Notes: a model not told the origin generated them from the letters alone. 64,000 nt of DNA from Niastella soli (GCF_017742245.1 NZ_JAGHKO010000017.1:186001-250000), one strand, 5' to 3'. Shown: positions 9,446 through 18,356, counted from the stretch's first letter. A program made the numbers and translations.

Positions 9446-10606
9446 TTACTTAATCAACAGTTCTTTGGCTATCAGTTTTTGAAAAATGATGGTTTCATAA
9501 GGATTTTTAATCCCTGCCTCGTATAAACAATTAATAGTTCCATTTGGCAAAATGGTCATGCAGGAATAGGCTGATGGTCCTGCATATAGGGTACGGACAA
9601 TGGGCCAGGTTTGTCCATCGTCATAACTTGCCCTGATGGTCATATTTAATCGTTTTGCAGAAGCAGGGTTCAGGAACAGCATAGTACTTTTTGTTCTTTT
9701 ATTGGGCCACACATACCGAACAATACTGGCCTGGCATACAGGTTCCATCAGCGCTGGCACATCAACGGGGGCCGTCCAGGTAATGCCACCATCGTAACTA
9801 ATGGCCTGTGCGCGGCAGTTGCGTTGAAAATAGGAACGCATGTTCATCAGCAATGTGCCATTGCCATCTGCGACTTCTATTACCTGGCATTCATTCATTT
9901 TAGGCGTAATAGTACCGCCCAGCTTCCAGGTAACACCATGGTCATCACTATAAATACTATGCGAACCCATAGCTGGATGGCCTTCCTTTGGAATGGTGGT
10001 AGAATCGTCGTAACTGAAATCACAAGGTATTACGAGGCGCCCTTTGTGTGGACCGTATTTTATTTGTATGCCAATGCCGGGACCAGTAGCATACCAGCCC
10101 CATTCCTTTTTCTTGGTGGTAGCGGTAATGTCTTCGGGAGCTGACCAGGTCAACCCATCGTCATTACTTCTGGTGATCCATACAGTACGGGTACTACGGC
10201 TTAATTTCTTTATAATATCGCCTTCTTTGTCATCGCCCAGGTTATGCGTGCTCAATAAACAAATGGTACCGGTTGTTTCATCCACTACCGGGCAAGGATT
10301 GCCGCAGGTATTGGTGCTGTCGTTCCAGATAACCTGCTGCGCGCTCCAGGTACGACCGCCATCGGTAGAACGTTTTAACACCAGGTCAATATCACCGGCA
10401 TCGGCTGCATTGTTCTTTCTGCCTTCGCAAAAAGCCAGCAGCGTGCCTTTGGTAGTAGTTACAATGGCCGGGATGCGGTAGCTTTTATACCCATTCGTGC
10501 CAGACACAAACAGCGACAGGGTGTCGGGTTTTGTCTGGGCACAAACAGGCAACCAAACAAACGTAATTAAACCAATCAGCCAGCAATAATTTACAATTCT
10601 TAGCAT
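9446..10606 (-). CDS. nanH: Exo-alpha-sialidase (GH33, BNR repeats)
   Basis: The start is MLRIVNYCWLIGLITFVWLPVCAQ at 10606, a signal peptide; the longer frame from 10675 reads back through a GC-rich repeat and was rejected. The 386-residue protein has the YRIP arginine motif (about residue 43) and five Asp-boxes: STDGGRTW, SNDDGLTW, SDDHGVTW, SYDGGITW and SYDDGQTW. This is the six-bladed sialidase fold. It should release terminal sialic acid from glycans in the periplasm or at the surface, feeding the lyase and symporter encoded next to it. It starts 13 bp after the DapA-like gene. Confidence 0.95.
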   Translation of the reverse strand: MLRIVNYCWLIGLITFVWLPVCAQTKPDTLSLFVSGTNGYKSYRIPAIVTTTKGTLLAFCEGRKNNAADAGDIDLVLKRSTDGGRTWSAQQVIWNDSTNTCGNPCPVVDETTGTICLLSTHNLGDDKEGDIIKKLSRSTRTVWITRSNDDGLTWSAPEDITATTKKKEWGWYATGPGIGIQIKYGPHKGRLVIPCDFSYDDSTTIPKEGHPAMGSHSIYSDDHGVTWKLGGTITPKMNECQVIEVADGNGTLLMNMRSYFQRNCRAQAISYDGGITWTAPVDVPALMEPVCQASIVRYVWPNKRTKSTMLFLNPASAKRLNMTIRASYDDGQTWPIVRTLYAGPSAYSCMTILPNGTINCLYEAGIKNPYETIIFQKLIAKELLIK

Positions 10607-10619
10607 AGTGTAATCTACT

Positions 10620-11597
10620 TTAAATTCCAAGCCTCCCGCTGCCCTCCTTCGCCAGGGCTTCGGCGGGCAATGCAAAAAACTCCGGCATCAATTCATGCGC
10701 GATGGGGCGCAGTTTGGCTACCTCACTGTCATCGATGCCAATGTAAGGCCAGCGTAAACGTGTACCTGTGTTTGACCATCCGCCAATGGCTGCCAGCAGT
10801 TTATCAGCCGCCTGGTTGCTATATCCCCGGGTACTGATAAATGGCTGTATATACTGGCTCATAAAAAGCTGAATACCTTTTTCTATGTGCAACGCCTTTG
10901 GCATGTTTGTCAACATCAGGTTGTACCATAGTTGGGCAGCTACCGGATGTATACAAGCTACATTTGAATAGGCACCATGCGCGCCCAAACTAACCCCGGT
11001 AGCCAGGTGATGTCCAGGCACGAATAATGATAACTCCGGCGCCCATTTTTTCATGGCTATATACCACTGCGCCTCCCCTCCTACTGTTTTGCAACCTGCC
11101 AGGTTAATGCCAGCTTCTTTCAGTTGAAAGAATTCTTCAGGGATCAAACGCTTTTTTGCATGAGGCGGATTGTACAGCACCAATGGTACCGGTGCAGCCA
11201 CTTCGGTTAAAACCCGCAGATAGTTGATCACTTCCGGCATGGAAGGCGCCGACCAATCGGGCAGAATAACCTGTATAGCGCCTGGTTGCAGGGCAGCCGC
11301 CCGTTTCACCCTTTCCCGCGCCATTACCGGACTGGTATGGCAGGCGCCGATCTGAAAAGGCATTCGGGCCGCGTTGCATTTGTGAGCCAGGAGCTGACTG
11401 ATGGTATCAAACTCATCTTCGGTTTGGTTATAAAACTCACCGGCCGTTCCATTTGAATAAATCCCATTTACCTGCATGGCAATCAGGGTATCGATCGTTG
11501 CTGAGAGGCACTGGTAATTGATGCTGTCATCATTATTAATGGGTATTAATAAAGTAGCCCAATTACCTCTAATTTCTACGGCTTTTAATGGCTCCAT
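10620..11597 (-). CDS. DapA/NanA-superfamily aldolase, second paralogue in the sialic acid operon
   Basis: A 325-residue class I aldolase with the catalytic Tyr in LVLYNPPHAKKRL, the Schiff-base Lys in LAGCKTVGG, and GTAGEFYNQTEDEF in place of the GSTGEG loop. It lacks the GSTYN segment of true sialate lyases and has GAHGAYSNVACIHP instead. The substrate is therefore probably a different 2-keto acid or a modified sialic acid (inference). It lies between SusD and the sialidase in the operon. The last residues, LPAEALAKEG, are encoded inside a GC-rich intergenic repeat (10641-10669), so the C-terminus looks like an acquired extension. Confidence 0.85.
   Translation of the reverse strand: MEPLKAVEIRGNWATLLIPINNDDSINYQCLSATIDTLIAMQVNGIYSNGTAGEFYNQTEDEFDTISQLLAHKCNAARMPFQIGACHTSPVMARERVKRAAALQPGAIQVILPDWSAPSMPEVINYLRVLTEVAAPVPLVLYNPPHAKKRLIPEEFFQLKEAGINLAGCKTVGGEAQWYIAMKKWAPELSLFVPGHHLATGVSLGAHGAYSNVACIHPVAAQLWYNLMLTNMPKALHIEKGIQLFMSQYIQPFISTRGYSNQAADKLLAAIGGWSNTGTRLRWPYIGIDDSEVAKLRPIAHELMPEFFALPAEALAKEGSGRLGI
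10641..10669. repeat. GC-rich hairpin repeat, copy 2 (overlaps coding end)
   Basis: GCCCTCCTTCGCC-AGGG-CTTCGGCGGGC matches the design of the intergenic elements at 5569 and 53938, but here it lies inside the last codons of the DapA-like aldolase gene. Confidence 0.65.
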
Positions 11598-11642
11598 GAT
11601 ACATTTATTCTTTACTAAAATCTTTTTTCACCTTTGCCTTCA

Positions 11643-13121
11643 TTAATAGCCATCTGTTTGCAGTAACTGGCCATTGTTGGCCATTACGTTGGCAGCCAGC
11701 GGCCAGAACAATGGAGTTGTTTTTCCAACCAGGTTTGGAACGTAGGTATACACATCAATAGTTCCTCCTTTATGAAAACGCACCAGATCGTACCAGCGTT
11801 TGTTCTCAAAGAACAACTCACGGCCACGCTCATCCAGGATCTCCCTTTCTACACTTGCTTTGTCGGCGCCACCGATATAAGCTCCAATCCCAGCGCGGTT
11901 ACGGGTCTTATTCAGGTAATCGATCGCTTTTGTTGTATTGCTGATCCCTGCATAAGCTTCCGCTTCCATCAGATAAATCTCAGCCAGGCGGTACATGATA
12001 ATGTCGTTGTCAGATACCCTATCGTCCGGGTACTTGTTTCCGGGTAATTTGGTGATCCAGGAAATTTTAAATGTAGTAGGCTGGCGTTCAGTAACCCAGG
12101 TATATGGAATGCGTTTGTCACCACTGGCAAACAGGGCTTTTGATTTGGTGCTGATCTGATAAGCGCCCTGACCGTTTGAAGTTGTGATACAATAGGGCAA
12201 ACTGTCGATATTAACAGCACCGGTAATACCGGTTTGATAAGGAAGGGCATTGAGGCCATAATTGGCGCCGCATTCATCGCGGTTAAAATAAGCTGCCAGA
12301 ATAACCTCGCTATTGGCGCGCACGGTTGTTACTTCTTTAAAATCGGTACGCAGGGCTAAACCAGTTGTTTTCTCCACCTCGGCCAGTGCGGTGATGGCGT
12401 CGTTGAAATCATTGGCACCACCACCCAATACTTTTGCACTCCACAATTTGGCATCTGCTTTTAATGCCTGTGCCGATGCATAAGAAAAACGGTATTTACT
12501 GGAAATGGTTTTTGCCGGGTACAAACTGATCGCCATATCCAGATCTGCAACGATCTGTTTCATTACATCAGTAGCTTTTGATCGTGGTAATTGCGGTATA
12601 CTGTCACTACTATTGTTGATGGCCTGTAGCATGATGGGGGCGTCGCCAATAATGCGTACCAAACTGAAATAGATATAAGCGCGCAAATTGTAAGCTTCCG
12701 CCATCACCCGCTTTTTGTTGTTCTCATTGGCAAAGGGAAAATTCTCAATTTTTGCGAGTAACAGGTTACAATTACCAATGGCTTTATACCAGTTGGTGTA
12801 ATCGAAGGCACCTGAAGTAGGAGAAATATTCTGTGTCCAGGCCTGGCCAAAGCGTGAATTGAGTGCAGAGATCAGTTCCTCACCCCGCTCAGTACCAAAA
12901 GTAATATTGTTGGCAATACCAGTGATATTCTGCGGACCTACCTTTGCAGAACCCCGCAGGTACATATATATTCCCACCACATACGGCTCAAAATCGTTTT
13001 CATTTTGAAAATATTCATCATCGGTAATGGATGACTCGGTTTTGGATTCTACTAACTTTTCACAACTGGTCCCTATCAACAGCAACCAGCAGCCTATAAA
13101 AAGAAGAAATAATTTGTTCAT
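11643..13121 (-). CDS. RagB/SusD-family outer-membrane glycan-binding lipoprotein
   Basis: A 492-residue SusD homologue. The N-terminus MNKLFLLFIGCWLLLIGTSCEKL has a lipobox with Cys at about residue 20. The mature part has the TPR-like helices of the family (YNLRAYIYFSLVRIIGDAPIML, ADAKLWSAKVLGGG) and the RagB C-terminal segment EILDERGRELFFENKRWYDLVRF. It should cap the SusC channel and bind sialylated oligosaccharides at the cell surface; the substrate is inferred from the operon. It follows susC by 34 bp. Confidence 0.93.
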   Translation of the reverse strand: MNKLFLLFIGCWLLLIGTSCEKLVESKTESSITDDEYFQNENDFEPYVVGIYMYLRGSAKVGPQNITGIANNITFGTERGEELISALNSRFGQAWTQNISPTSGAFDYTNWYKAIGNCNLLLAKIENFPFANENNKKRVMAEAYNLRAYIYFSLVRIIGDAPIMLQAINNSSDSIPQLPRSKATDVMKQIVADLDMAISLYPAKTISSKYRFSYASAQALKADAKLWSAKVLGGGANDFNDAITALAEVEKTTGLALRTDFKEVTTVRANSEVILAAYFNRDECGANYGLNALPYQTGITGAVNIDSLPYCITTSNGQGAYQISTKSKALFASGDKRIPYTWVTERQPTTFKISWITKLPGNKYPDDRVSDNDIIMYRLAEIYLMEAEAYAGISNTTKAIDYLNKTRNRAGIGAYIGGADKASVEREILDERGRELFFENKRWYDLVRFHKGGTIDVYTYVPNLVGKTTPLFWPLAANVMANNGQLLQTDGY

Positions 13122-13155
13122 ATTCTGTAATTACAATCGTTATGAATAGGTTGTA

Positions 13156-16100
13156 CTAAAACCGCGCAGTAGCGCCCAATGAAAACTGACGGGGACGCGG
13201 ATAACCGATCGCATCAAACCCGGTATACGTCTCGGGATTCACCCCTTTGTATTTGGTGAGATAACCTATATTATAAATACTGCCGAAAACATTGATGCCT
13301 CCCAAACGTGTTTTTCTCACCAGGTCTTTTGGTAGTTCGTAACCCAGGTATATTTCCCGGAAGGCCAGGAAATCGCCTTTTTCGAACATGGTGCTTACAT
13401 CAACCCCATAAGAATTATTAGTACCTACTGTAGTAACCTGACGGATATAGTTACGCTGCCCAAAATCATAATCAGCAAAAGAGAAACGGGCGTATTTCTT
13501 TCCTACATCACCGGGTTGTTTCCAGATATCGTTACCCAATGCTTCTGCCGGTGCGCCTTCATTGAATGCCCTGCCCTGTCCCAGTGAACGGGCCAACGCA
13601 CCGTTGCTGATCACATGCCCCAGTGCATAATCCATGGCAAAACGCAGGGTGAGGCTTTTAAAGGTGAAAGTGTTCTGCATACCACCGATCTTGTCGGGCG
13701 CACGATACCCCATAAACACCATGTCGCGGCTGTCGATGATATTATCGCCATTGAGATCGGCCCAAATATAATCACCCGCATGCTTACCTGTTTTTTGACC
13801 ATCAGGAGAAGCCATCAGGTCTTTTTTACCCCAGGCAGCAGCTTCTGCATCGGTTGAAAAAATACCATCAACTTTGAATGCATACAGGCTATACGGCCGC
13901 TCGCCCTCGGCAAAACCACCTACTTCAATTTCACTCTTTGAAGCAGGATCATATACGGTGCCACCAAATTGACGGTTCTTGGCCCGTCCATTGTTTGGCA
14001 GGTCCACAACAATGGTGCGGTTAAATGCAAATGAGAAATTGGTTTTCCATGTAAATTCCTTGTATTTAAAAACAGTGGCGGATAATTCTACTTCAACACC
14101 CCTGTTCCGTAATGATCCGTTGTTATAAACCACCGAGGCAAATGGCCCTTCCAATGGTAGTGGTCTGGAAGCCAGTCTGTCGTTGGTCAGCTTGTTGTAA
14201 AAATCTACCGTCAGCATGATCCGGTTTTTCATGAATCCGGCATCAACAGCCAGATCAGTTGTTTGCGTAGACTCCCACTTCAAATTCCGGTTGGCAAGAT
14301 TCTCACGCACAATGCCGGAGGTTTGAGCATAGGTGGTACCAACATAGCTTCCATAAGTATCACCCACTTTCAGGTCGTTCAAACCGGCGCTGCCCCAGCT
14401 CGCTCTCAGTTTCAAAGCACTTACATATTGGCTTTTCCAGAAAGTTTCATTGTGGATGTTCCAGCCAACCGATAAGGCAGGGAACAAAGCATACTTATTG
14501 CCAGGCGCAAAATAAGAGAAGCCATCATACCGCAATGAACCGCTTAACAGGTACCTGCTGTCATAGTCATAACTGAACTGGCCAAAATAACTGGCAGACC
14601 GTTTGTCAACCAAAGTGGTACTTAAATCAGTCACGTTGGTAACGATCTGATCGTTGACGATAGTGGTGGTTGGCTCTTCTATGGTATATACATAATCACT
14701 GGTAGCCCGCTGTGACCCTATTTTTATTTCATTCTCCCGGTAGCGGGTATAGTTAAAACCGGCCAACACGCTCAGGTTATGACTGCCAAAAGAATGATCA
14801 TACTGCAGGATCTGGTCGATCATCAACTGGCGGATATTATTGGTATTCTCGTATTTCTGCCGGCTTGTAGATAATTGTACGCTGCCGGGATAAGCTTTTC
14901 TAGACAACATATTCCGGTAGTCTTCCAATACATAGGAAACAGCCGGTCTGAAATGCAGGCCTTTAGTAATGGTAACATCTCCTGCCAACCGCGAGATCAT
15001 CCGTTCGGTGTTCACCCGGGTATCGTCGTATTTCAGCGTATGAAAACGGTTGCGGGTACTTGTTACTTCTCCAAACGTGGGTGTATCATCGTCACGGAAA
15101 ATACGGATAAGAGGAGTAATGCGGGTAGCCCGCACCAGGTCGTTGGTATAAGATTCCACATAGTTGGGAACTACGTTCTGGTAAGTCACCGAGGCATCCA
15201 GTTTGAAATTTTTGGAAACCTTGAAACCAAAGTTGCCCAATGCATTATAGCGTTTGTAGTTGGTGCCCACAAAAATACCGCCCTGGTTTACATAACCCAG
15301 CGACACATTATAGTTGGCGTTATCACCACCACCATTCACACTGGCGTTGAAGTTATCGGTAACCCCGGTATTCCATAACATATCCTGGTAGTGATTGTCG
15401 GTATACAACAATCGGGTCCCCGGATTAATGGGATCATCCATTACTTCCCATCCCTTAGTTAATAAATTATCTACATATTCCTGCCCTTCCACTGCCACAA
15501 TATTGTCGTACAAAGCAGTTAAGTTGATGGAATTGCTATATTGTCCTTTTTGAGTGAAAACAGTAGTACCTGCGGAAAAGCCACCTTTGTTCAGCAGATT
15601 GTCTTTATTAAGCGCATCAGCGGTATTTTTTACTGTGGTGCGGGCAAGTGTAAGGTAATCTTTAGCACTTAGATAGTCGTAATCGCGCATCTGGGTGTCA
15701 TAGTTGCGGCGATAATTAACAGTAACAGTTGGCTTTGCATTAAACTTACCCGATCTGGTTTTAATTACTATTACGCCATTTGCACCACGCGCGCCATAGG
15801 CCGCAGTGGACGCAGCATCTTTCATCACCTGGAAGGATTCAATGTCATCGGGATTTATATCGTTTAAAGAACGGAATACGCCATCGATCACTACCAACGG
15901 GTCAGATATGTCAACATTACTATTGGCATTTCCGCCACTGGTTCCCACCCCTGTACCATAAGAATTAAGCTTGGTTCCACCGCGTATCAGGATATTATTA
16001 GCCCCCGAACCTGGTTGTCCGTTCACAATAGGCACCGAAACACCGGCCAGTTTCCCCTGTAAAGCCTGCACCGGGTTTGGGTTGGGGGTATTAACCATTT

Positions 16101-16491
16101 CTTCAGCCGCCAGCTTAGATACGGCAGCGGCTGTTTTATTCTTTGTTTGGGTCATATACCCAACCACTACTACATCGCTAAGGGATGTGGCCTCGGCATC
16201 CAGCGAAGTATTCACTATTGTTTGTCCGTTGATAGGCACTTCTTTGGGTTGGGTACCTATATAAGAAAATACCAGCGTATCCTTCAACGAACTTACGCTG
16301 AGTACAAAATGGCCACTGTTATCGGTAACAACAGCTTTGTTCGTTCCTTTTACGGTAACAGTGACATTCGATAATTTTTCGGAGGAGGCCGTTTTTACAG
16401 TCCCCGATACCACGGGATTCGACTGCCCAAATGAAGTGATACTAATCATTAACCAGCAACCAGTGAGTAACCAGGTAAGAGTCTTTTTCAT
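13156..16491 (-). CDS. SusC/RagA TonB-dependent transporter of the sialic acid operon
   Basis: 1111 residues, standard SusC length. It has a signal peptide (MKKTLTWLLTGCWLMISITSFGQ), a carboxypeptidase-D-like domain at about 25-105 (VSGTVKTASSEKLSNVTVTVKG), and a TonB-box region and plug (ALQGKLAGVSVPIVNG, LVVIDGVFRSLNDINPDDIESFQVMKDAASTAAYGARGANGVIVIKT). The outer-membrane barrel ends in FSLGATARF with a terminal Phe. It is the first gene of the operon. It has a strong promoter at 16550-16580, and its GntR-like operator candidate at 16534-16546 lies at the predicted start of transcription. Confidence 0.96.
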   Translation of the reverse strand: MKKTLTWLLTGCWLMISITSFGQSNPVVSGTVKTASSEKLSNVTVTVKGTNKAVVTDNSGHFVLSVSSLKDTLVFSYIGTQPKEVPINGQTIVNTSLDAEATSLSDVVVVGYMTQTKNKTAAAVSKLAAEEMVNTPNPNPVQALQGKLAGVSVPIVNGQPGSGANNILIRGGTKLNSYGTGVGTSGGNANSNVDISDPLVVIDGVFRSLNDINPDDIESFQVMKDAASTAAYGARGANGVIVIKTRSGKFNAKPTVTVNYRRNYDTQMRDYDYLSAKDYLTLARTTVKNTADALNKDNLLNKGGFSAGTTVFTQKGQYSNSINLTALYDNIVAVEGQEYVDNLLTKGWEVMDDPINPGTRLLYTDNHYQDMLWNTGVTDNFNASVNGGGDNANYNVSLGYVNQGGIFVGTNYKRYNALGNFGFKVSKNFKLDASVTYQNVVPNYVESYTNDLVRATRITPLIRIFRDDDTPTFGEVTSTRNRFHTLKYDDTRVNTERMISRLAGDVTITKGLHFRPAVSYVLEDYRNMLSRKAYPGSVQLSTSRQKYENTNNIRQLMIDQILQYDHSFGSHNLSVLAGFNYTRYRENEIKIGSQRATSDYVYTIEEPTTTIVNDQIVTNVTDLSTTLVDKRSASYFGQFSYDYDSRYLLSGSLRYDGFSYFAPGNKYALFPALSVGWNIHNETFWKSQYVSALKLRASWGSAGLNDLKVGDTYGSYVGTTYAQTSGIVRENLANRNLKWESTQTTDLAVDAGFMKNRIMLTVDFYNKLTNDRLASRPLPLEGPFASVVYNNGSLRNRGVEVELSATVFKYKEFTWKTNFSFAFNRTIVVDLPNNGRAKNRQFGGTVYDPASKSEIEVGGFAEGERPYSLYAFKVDGIFSTDAEAAAWGKKDLMASPDGQKTGKHAGDYIWADLNGDNIIDSRDMVFMGYRAPDKIGGMQNTFTFKSLTLRFAMDYALGHVISNGALARSLGQGRAFNEGAPAEALGNDIWKQPGDVGKKYARFSFADYDFGQRNYIRQVTTVGTNNSYGVDVSTMFEKGDFLAFREIYLGYELPKDLVRKTRLGGINVFGSIYNIGYLTKYKGVNPETYTGFDAIGYPRPRQFSLGATARF

Positions 16492-16533
16492 AAATGGCTT
16501 GACGTTAGTTTTGCAATACGTACAATAGGTAGT

Positions 16534-16546
16534 TATGTCCTACATA
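16534..16546. promoter_or_regulatory. Candidate FadR-type operator TATGTCCTACATA
   Basis: Palindrome with arms TATGT/ACATA and a 3-bp spacer. Its core GTC-C-TAC fits the GTM-N(0-1)-KAC pattern reported for FadR-subfamily GntR operators. It spans the predicted transcription start of the sialic acid operon, next to the divergent FadR-type gene. Binding is inferred. Confidence 0.5.
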
Positions 16547-16549
16547 TTA

Positions 16550-16580
16550 CAAATATAGAACTATTGCTATCTAAACCAAA
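16550..16580 (-). promoter_or_regulatory. Bacteroidetes-type promoter of the sialic acid operon
   Basis: On the minus strand, TTTG (16580-16577) is followed after 19 bp by TATATTTG (16557-16550), a full match to the Bacteroidetes primary sigma consensus. Transcription should begin near 16543, leaving a leader of about 50 nt before susC. Confidence 0.7.
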
Positions 16581-16781
16581 TAATTTTGGGTGTCAATTTA
16601 CCCATGATAACTTTGTAGCCTGTTTTCTGCCTATAGAAGAGGTCTGGAACACGGAGTGTCCCTCCTGCGTGTTTAATGTATAGAATGCATCATTTCAATA
16701 TCTTATACAACTAAAATTACTTCGAACCACACAAGGATCTTTTGCTCGGCAAGCAGCTCTAAAGGTTGCTTTGCTGCCCAG

Positions 16782-16801
16782 TTACGCAAACGATTGTGTA
16801 A
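16782..16801. promoter_or_regulatory. LacI-like 20-bp palindrome upstream of the FadR-type regulator
   Basis: TTACGCAAACGATTGTGTAA is symmetric at 16 of 20 positions around a central CG, with a GCAAACG half-site typical of LacI/GalR-family operators. It lies about 85 bp before the regulator start codon. No LacI-family gene is in the window, so a distant regulator would be required. Confidence 0.35.
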
Positions 16802-16886
16802 ATGGGGATAAATGGTTTTCCTATTAAAAAACAGCAACCCTATTAAGTATTACATATTCAGGTAATTTTTTATTATTTTTGACAAT

Positions 16887-17582
16887 ATGAGCATTGACAA
16901 AGACCTTTTTAAACTGAAGCCTATCGCCTATACCACGATGGCCGACCAGGTGGAGAACCACCTGCGCGAGTACATCATTAAACGATCTATAAAACCGGGT
17001 GATCCCATTCCAAAAGAAACGGAAATAGCCCAGGCCCTGGGCGTAAGCAGAAACGTAGTGCGGGAAGCGCTCAGCCGCCTGCGTATGTTAGGGATGATTG
17101 AATCGCGAAAGAAAAGAGGTATGATACTAACCCAGCCTGATGTAATGAAAGGGCTTGAGCTGATCATTCACCCTACTATATTAGATGAACATGTTCGCAA
17201 ACAATTGTTTGAACTACGGTTAGTGCTGGAGGTTGGGTTAGGAGATCTGTTGTTCCGCCGAAAATCGGAAGAACACATGAAAAAACTCGATGCCATAGTT
17301 GAACGCGAACAAAAAGCCACCACACAAATTGAACGCATCCGTTGTGAGGTTGACTTCCACTCTACTTTATATGATATGGCCGGTAATGAAACCTTAAAAC
17401 GTTTCCAGGATATTCTGATGCCGGTATTTGAGTATGTAGTGGAATATGAATCAAAGCTCGATCATACTTCTGTTGGCTCGGTAACCCATGCTGATCTGGT
17501 TAAAATATTATATGATAACAATCCTGAAGCATATCCCAATGCCATGCGCAAACATTTGATGCCGCACTTATCGCACCTATAA
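16887..17582 (+). CDS. FadR-subfamily GntR transcriptional regulator
   Basis: A 231-residue repressor-type protein. Residues about 15-80 form the GntR winged helix (VENHLREYIIKRSIKPGDPIPKETEIAQ, LGVSRNVVREALSRLRMLGMI). Residues about 95-231 are an FCD effector domain with the His residues expected for metal or ligand binding (DFHSTLYDMAGN, THADLVKILYDN, RKHLMPHL). It is transcribed away from the sialidase operon, which argues that it controls that operon, perhaps in response to sialic acid or a derivative, as NanR (also GntR/FadR) does in enterobacteria. Confidence 0.92.
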   Translation: MSIDKDLFKLKPIAYTTMADQVENHLREYIIKRSIKPGDPIPKETEIAQALGVSRNVVREALSRLRMLGMIESRKKRGMILTQPDVMKGLELIIHPTILDEHVRKQLFELRLVLEVGLGDLLFRRKSEEHMKKLDAIVEREQKATTQIERIRCEVDFHSTLYDMAGNETLKRFQDILMPVFEYVVEYESKLDHTSVGSVTHADLVKILYDNNPEAYPNAMRKHLMPHLSHL

Positions 17583-17606
17583 TAGTGGGAATTTTATTTT
17601 TTTTAC

Positions 17607-17637
17607 GTGCACTGCTTATGTAGTGCACTTTTTGTTT
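17607..17637 (+). terminator. Rho-independent terminator after the FadR-type gene
   Basis: The stem GTGCACT (17607-17613) pairs with AGTGCAC (17622-17628) across an eight-base loop and is followed directly by TTTTTGTTTT. Confidence 0.8.
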
Positions 17638-17768
17638 TATACCTCACCTCGTGCTTTCCATTAACATCAGTTATTGCCCCGTTAATCGGCAGCATCCACA
17701 GCACACCCTACCAATTACTGCCGTCATATACTCACTAAATATCAATATTGACGTTAAAAATTTTAAGT

Positions 17769-18356
17769 ATGAAAAACGTAATTATTATCGGTAGTCTGCT
17801 GGTATTTACCGCTACGACCACATTTGCACAAGACGAAATGGTTTATAATGAACCCGCAGGATTTATTCTACACAAAACAAGTAAGGCCCAACGTGAAGAG
17901 AACAGATTGATAAAAAGGGAGAAAGCAGCCATTACGCCCAACTACATGACAGCACAGCAATTTATGGTTGATTTTCCTAAAGCAACCAATGTGAACTGGA
18001 AGCGGACCACCTTTGAAGAAGCCTCTTTTACTTTGAACGGGAAAGAGATGAAAGCCTTTTATGACTTTACTAATACGCTTATTGGCACTACTACACCCGC
18101 CAGCTTCTCAGATCTTCCTGCCAGTGCTCAAAAAGAGATAGAAAAATATTATAAGGATTACACCCCACAAACGGTTATCCTGTTTGATGATAACGAGTAC
18201 AACAACAGTGATATGATCTTATATGGTAATTCGTTTGAAGATGAGGACAACTATTTTGTGGAACTAACAAACAATAATAAAACCATTGTATTGCAGGTTA
18301 ACATGGAAGGATTGGTGTCTTATTTTAAAGACATCTCTTATAGTAATGTTAAATAA
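17769..18356 (+). CDS. Secreted PepSY-like protein
   Basis: The start is MKNVIIIGSLLVFTATTTFAQ at 17769, which gives a clean signal peptide; an upstream in-frame ATG at 17748 adds seven residues. The 195-residue protein has a region resembling PepSY-like secreted proteins of Bacteroidota: FMVDFPKATNVNWKRTTFEEASFTLNGKEMKAFYDF, split here by family features such as the W followed by a Phe/Tyr-rich strand, then LPASAQKEIEKYY. The function is unknown. It stands alone, upstream of the receiver-domain gene. Confidence 0.65.
   Translation: MKNVIIIGSLLVFTATTTFAQDEMVYNEPAGFILHKTSKAQREENRLIKREKAAITPNYMTAQQFMVDFPKATNVNWKRTTFEEASFTLNGKEMKAFYDFTNTLIGTTTPASFSDLPASAQKEIEKYYKDYTPQTVILFDDNEYNNSDMILYGNSFEDEDNYFVELTNNNKTIVLQVNMEGLVSYFKDISYSNVK

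Larger units (their letters stand above)
16492..16886. other. Divergent regulatory region (395 bp) between susC and the FadR-type gene
   Basis: No gene is visible. Besides the promoter and palindrome at 16534-16580, it holds a 20-bp LacI-like palindrome at 16782-16801. A TATTTTTG box at 16874-16881 sits only five bases before the regulator ATG; without a -33 match its role is uncertain, and if real it would imply a nearly leaderless mRNA. Confidence 0.6.

Noticed and set aside
10607-10675. N-terminal extension of the sialidase to an ATG at 10675
   Set aside because: It reads through the GC-rich repeat and would put 23 residues before a normal signal peptide, and it overlaps the upstream gene's coding end.
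16874-16881. TATTTTTG as the promoter of the FadR-type regulator
   Set aside because: It lies only five bases from the ATG and has no TTG at the expected distance, so it is kept only as a remark.
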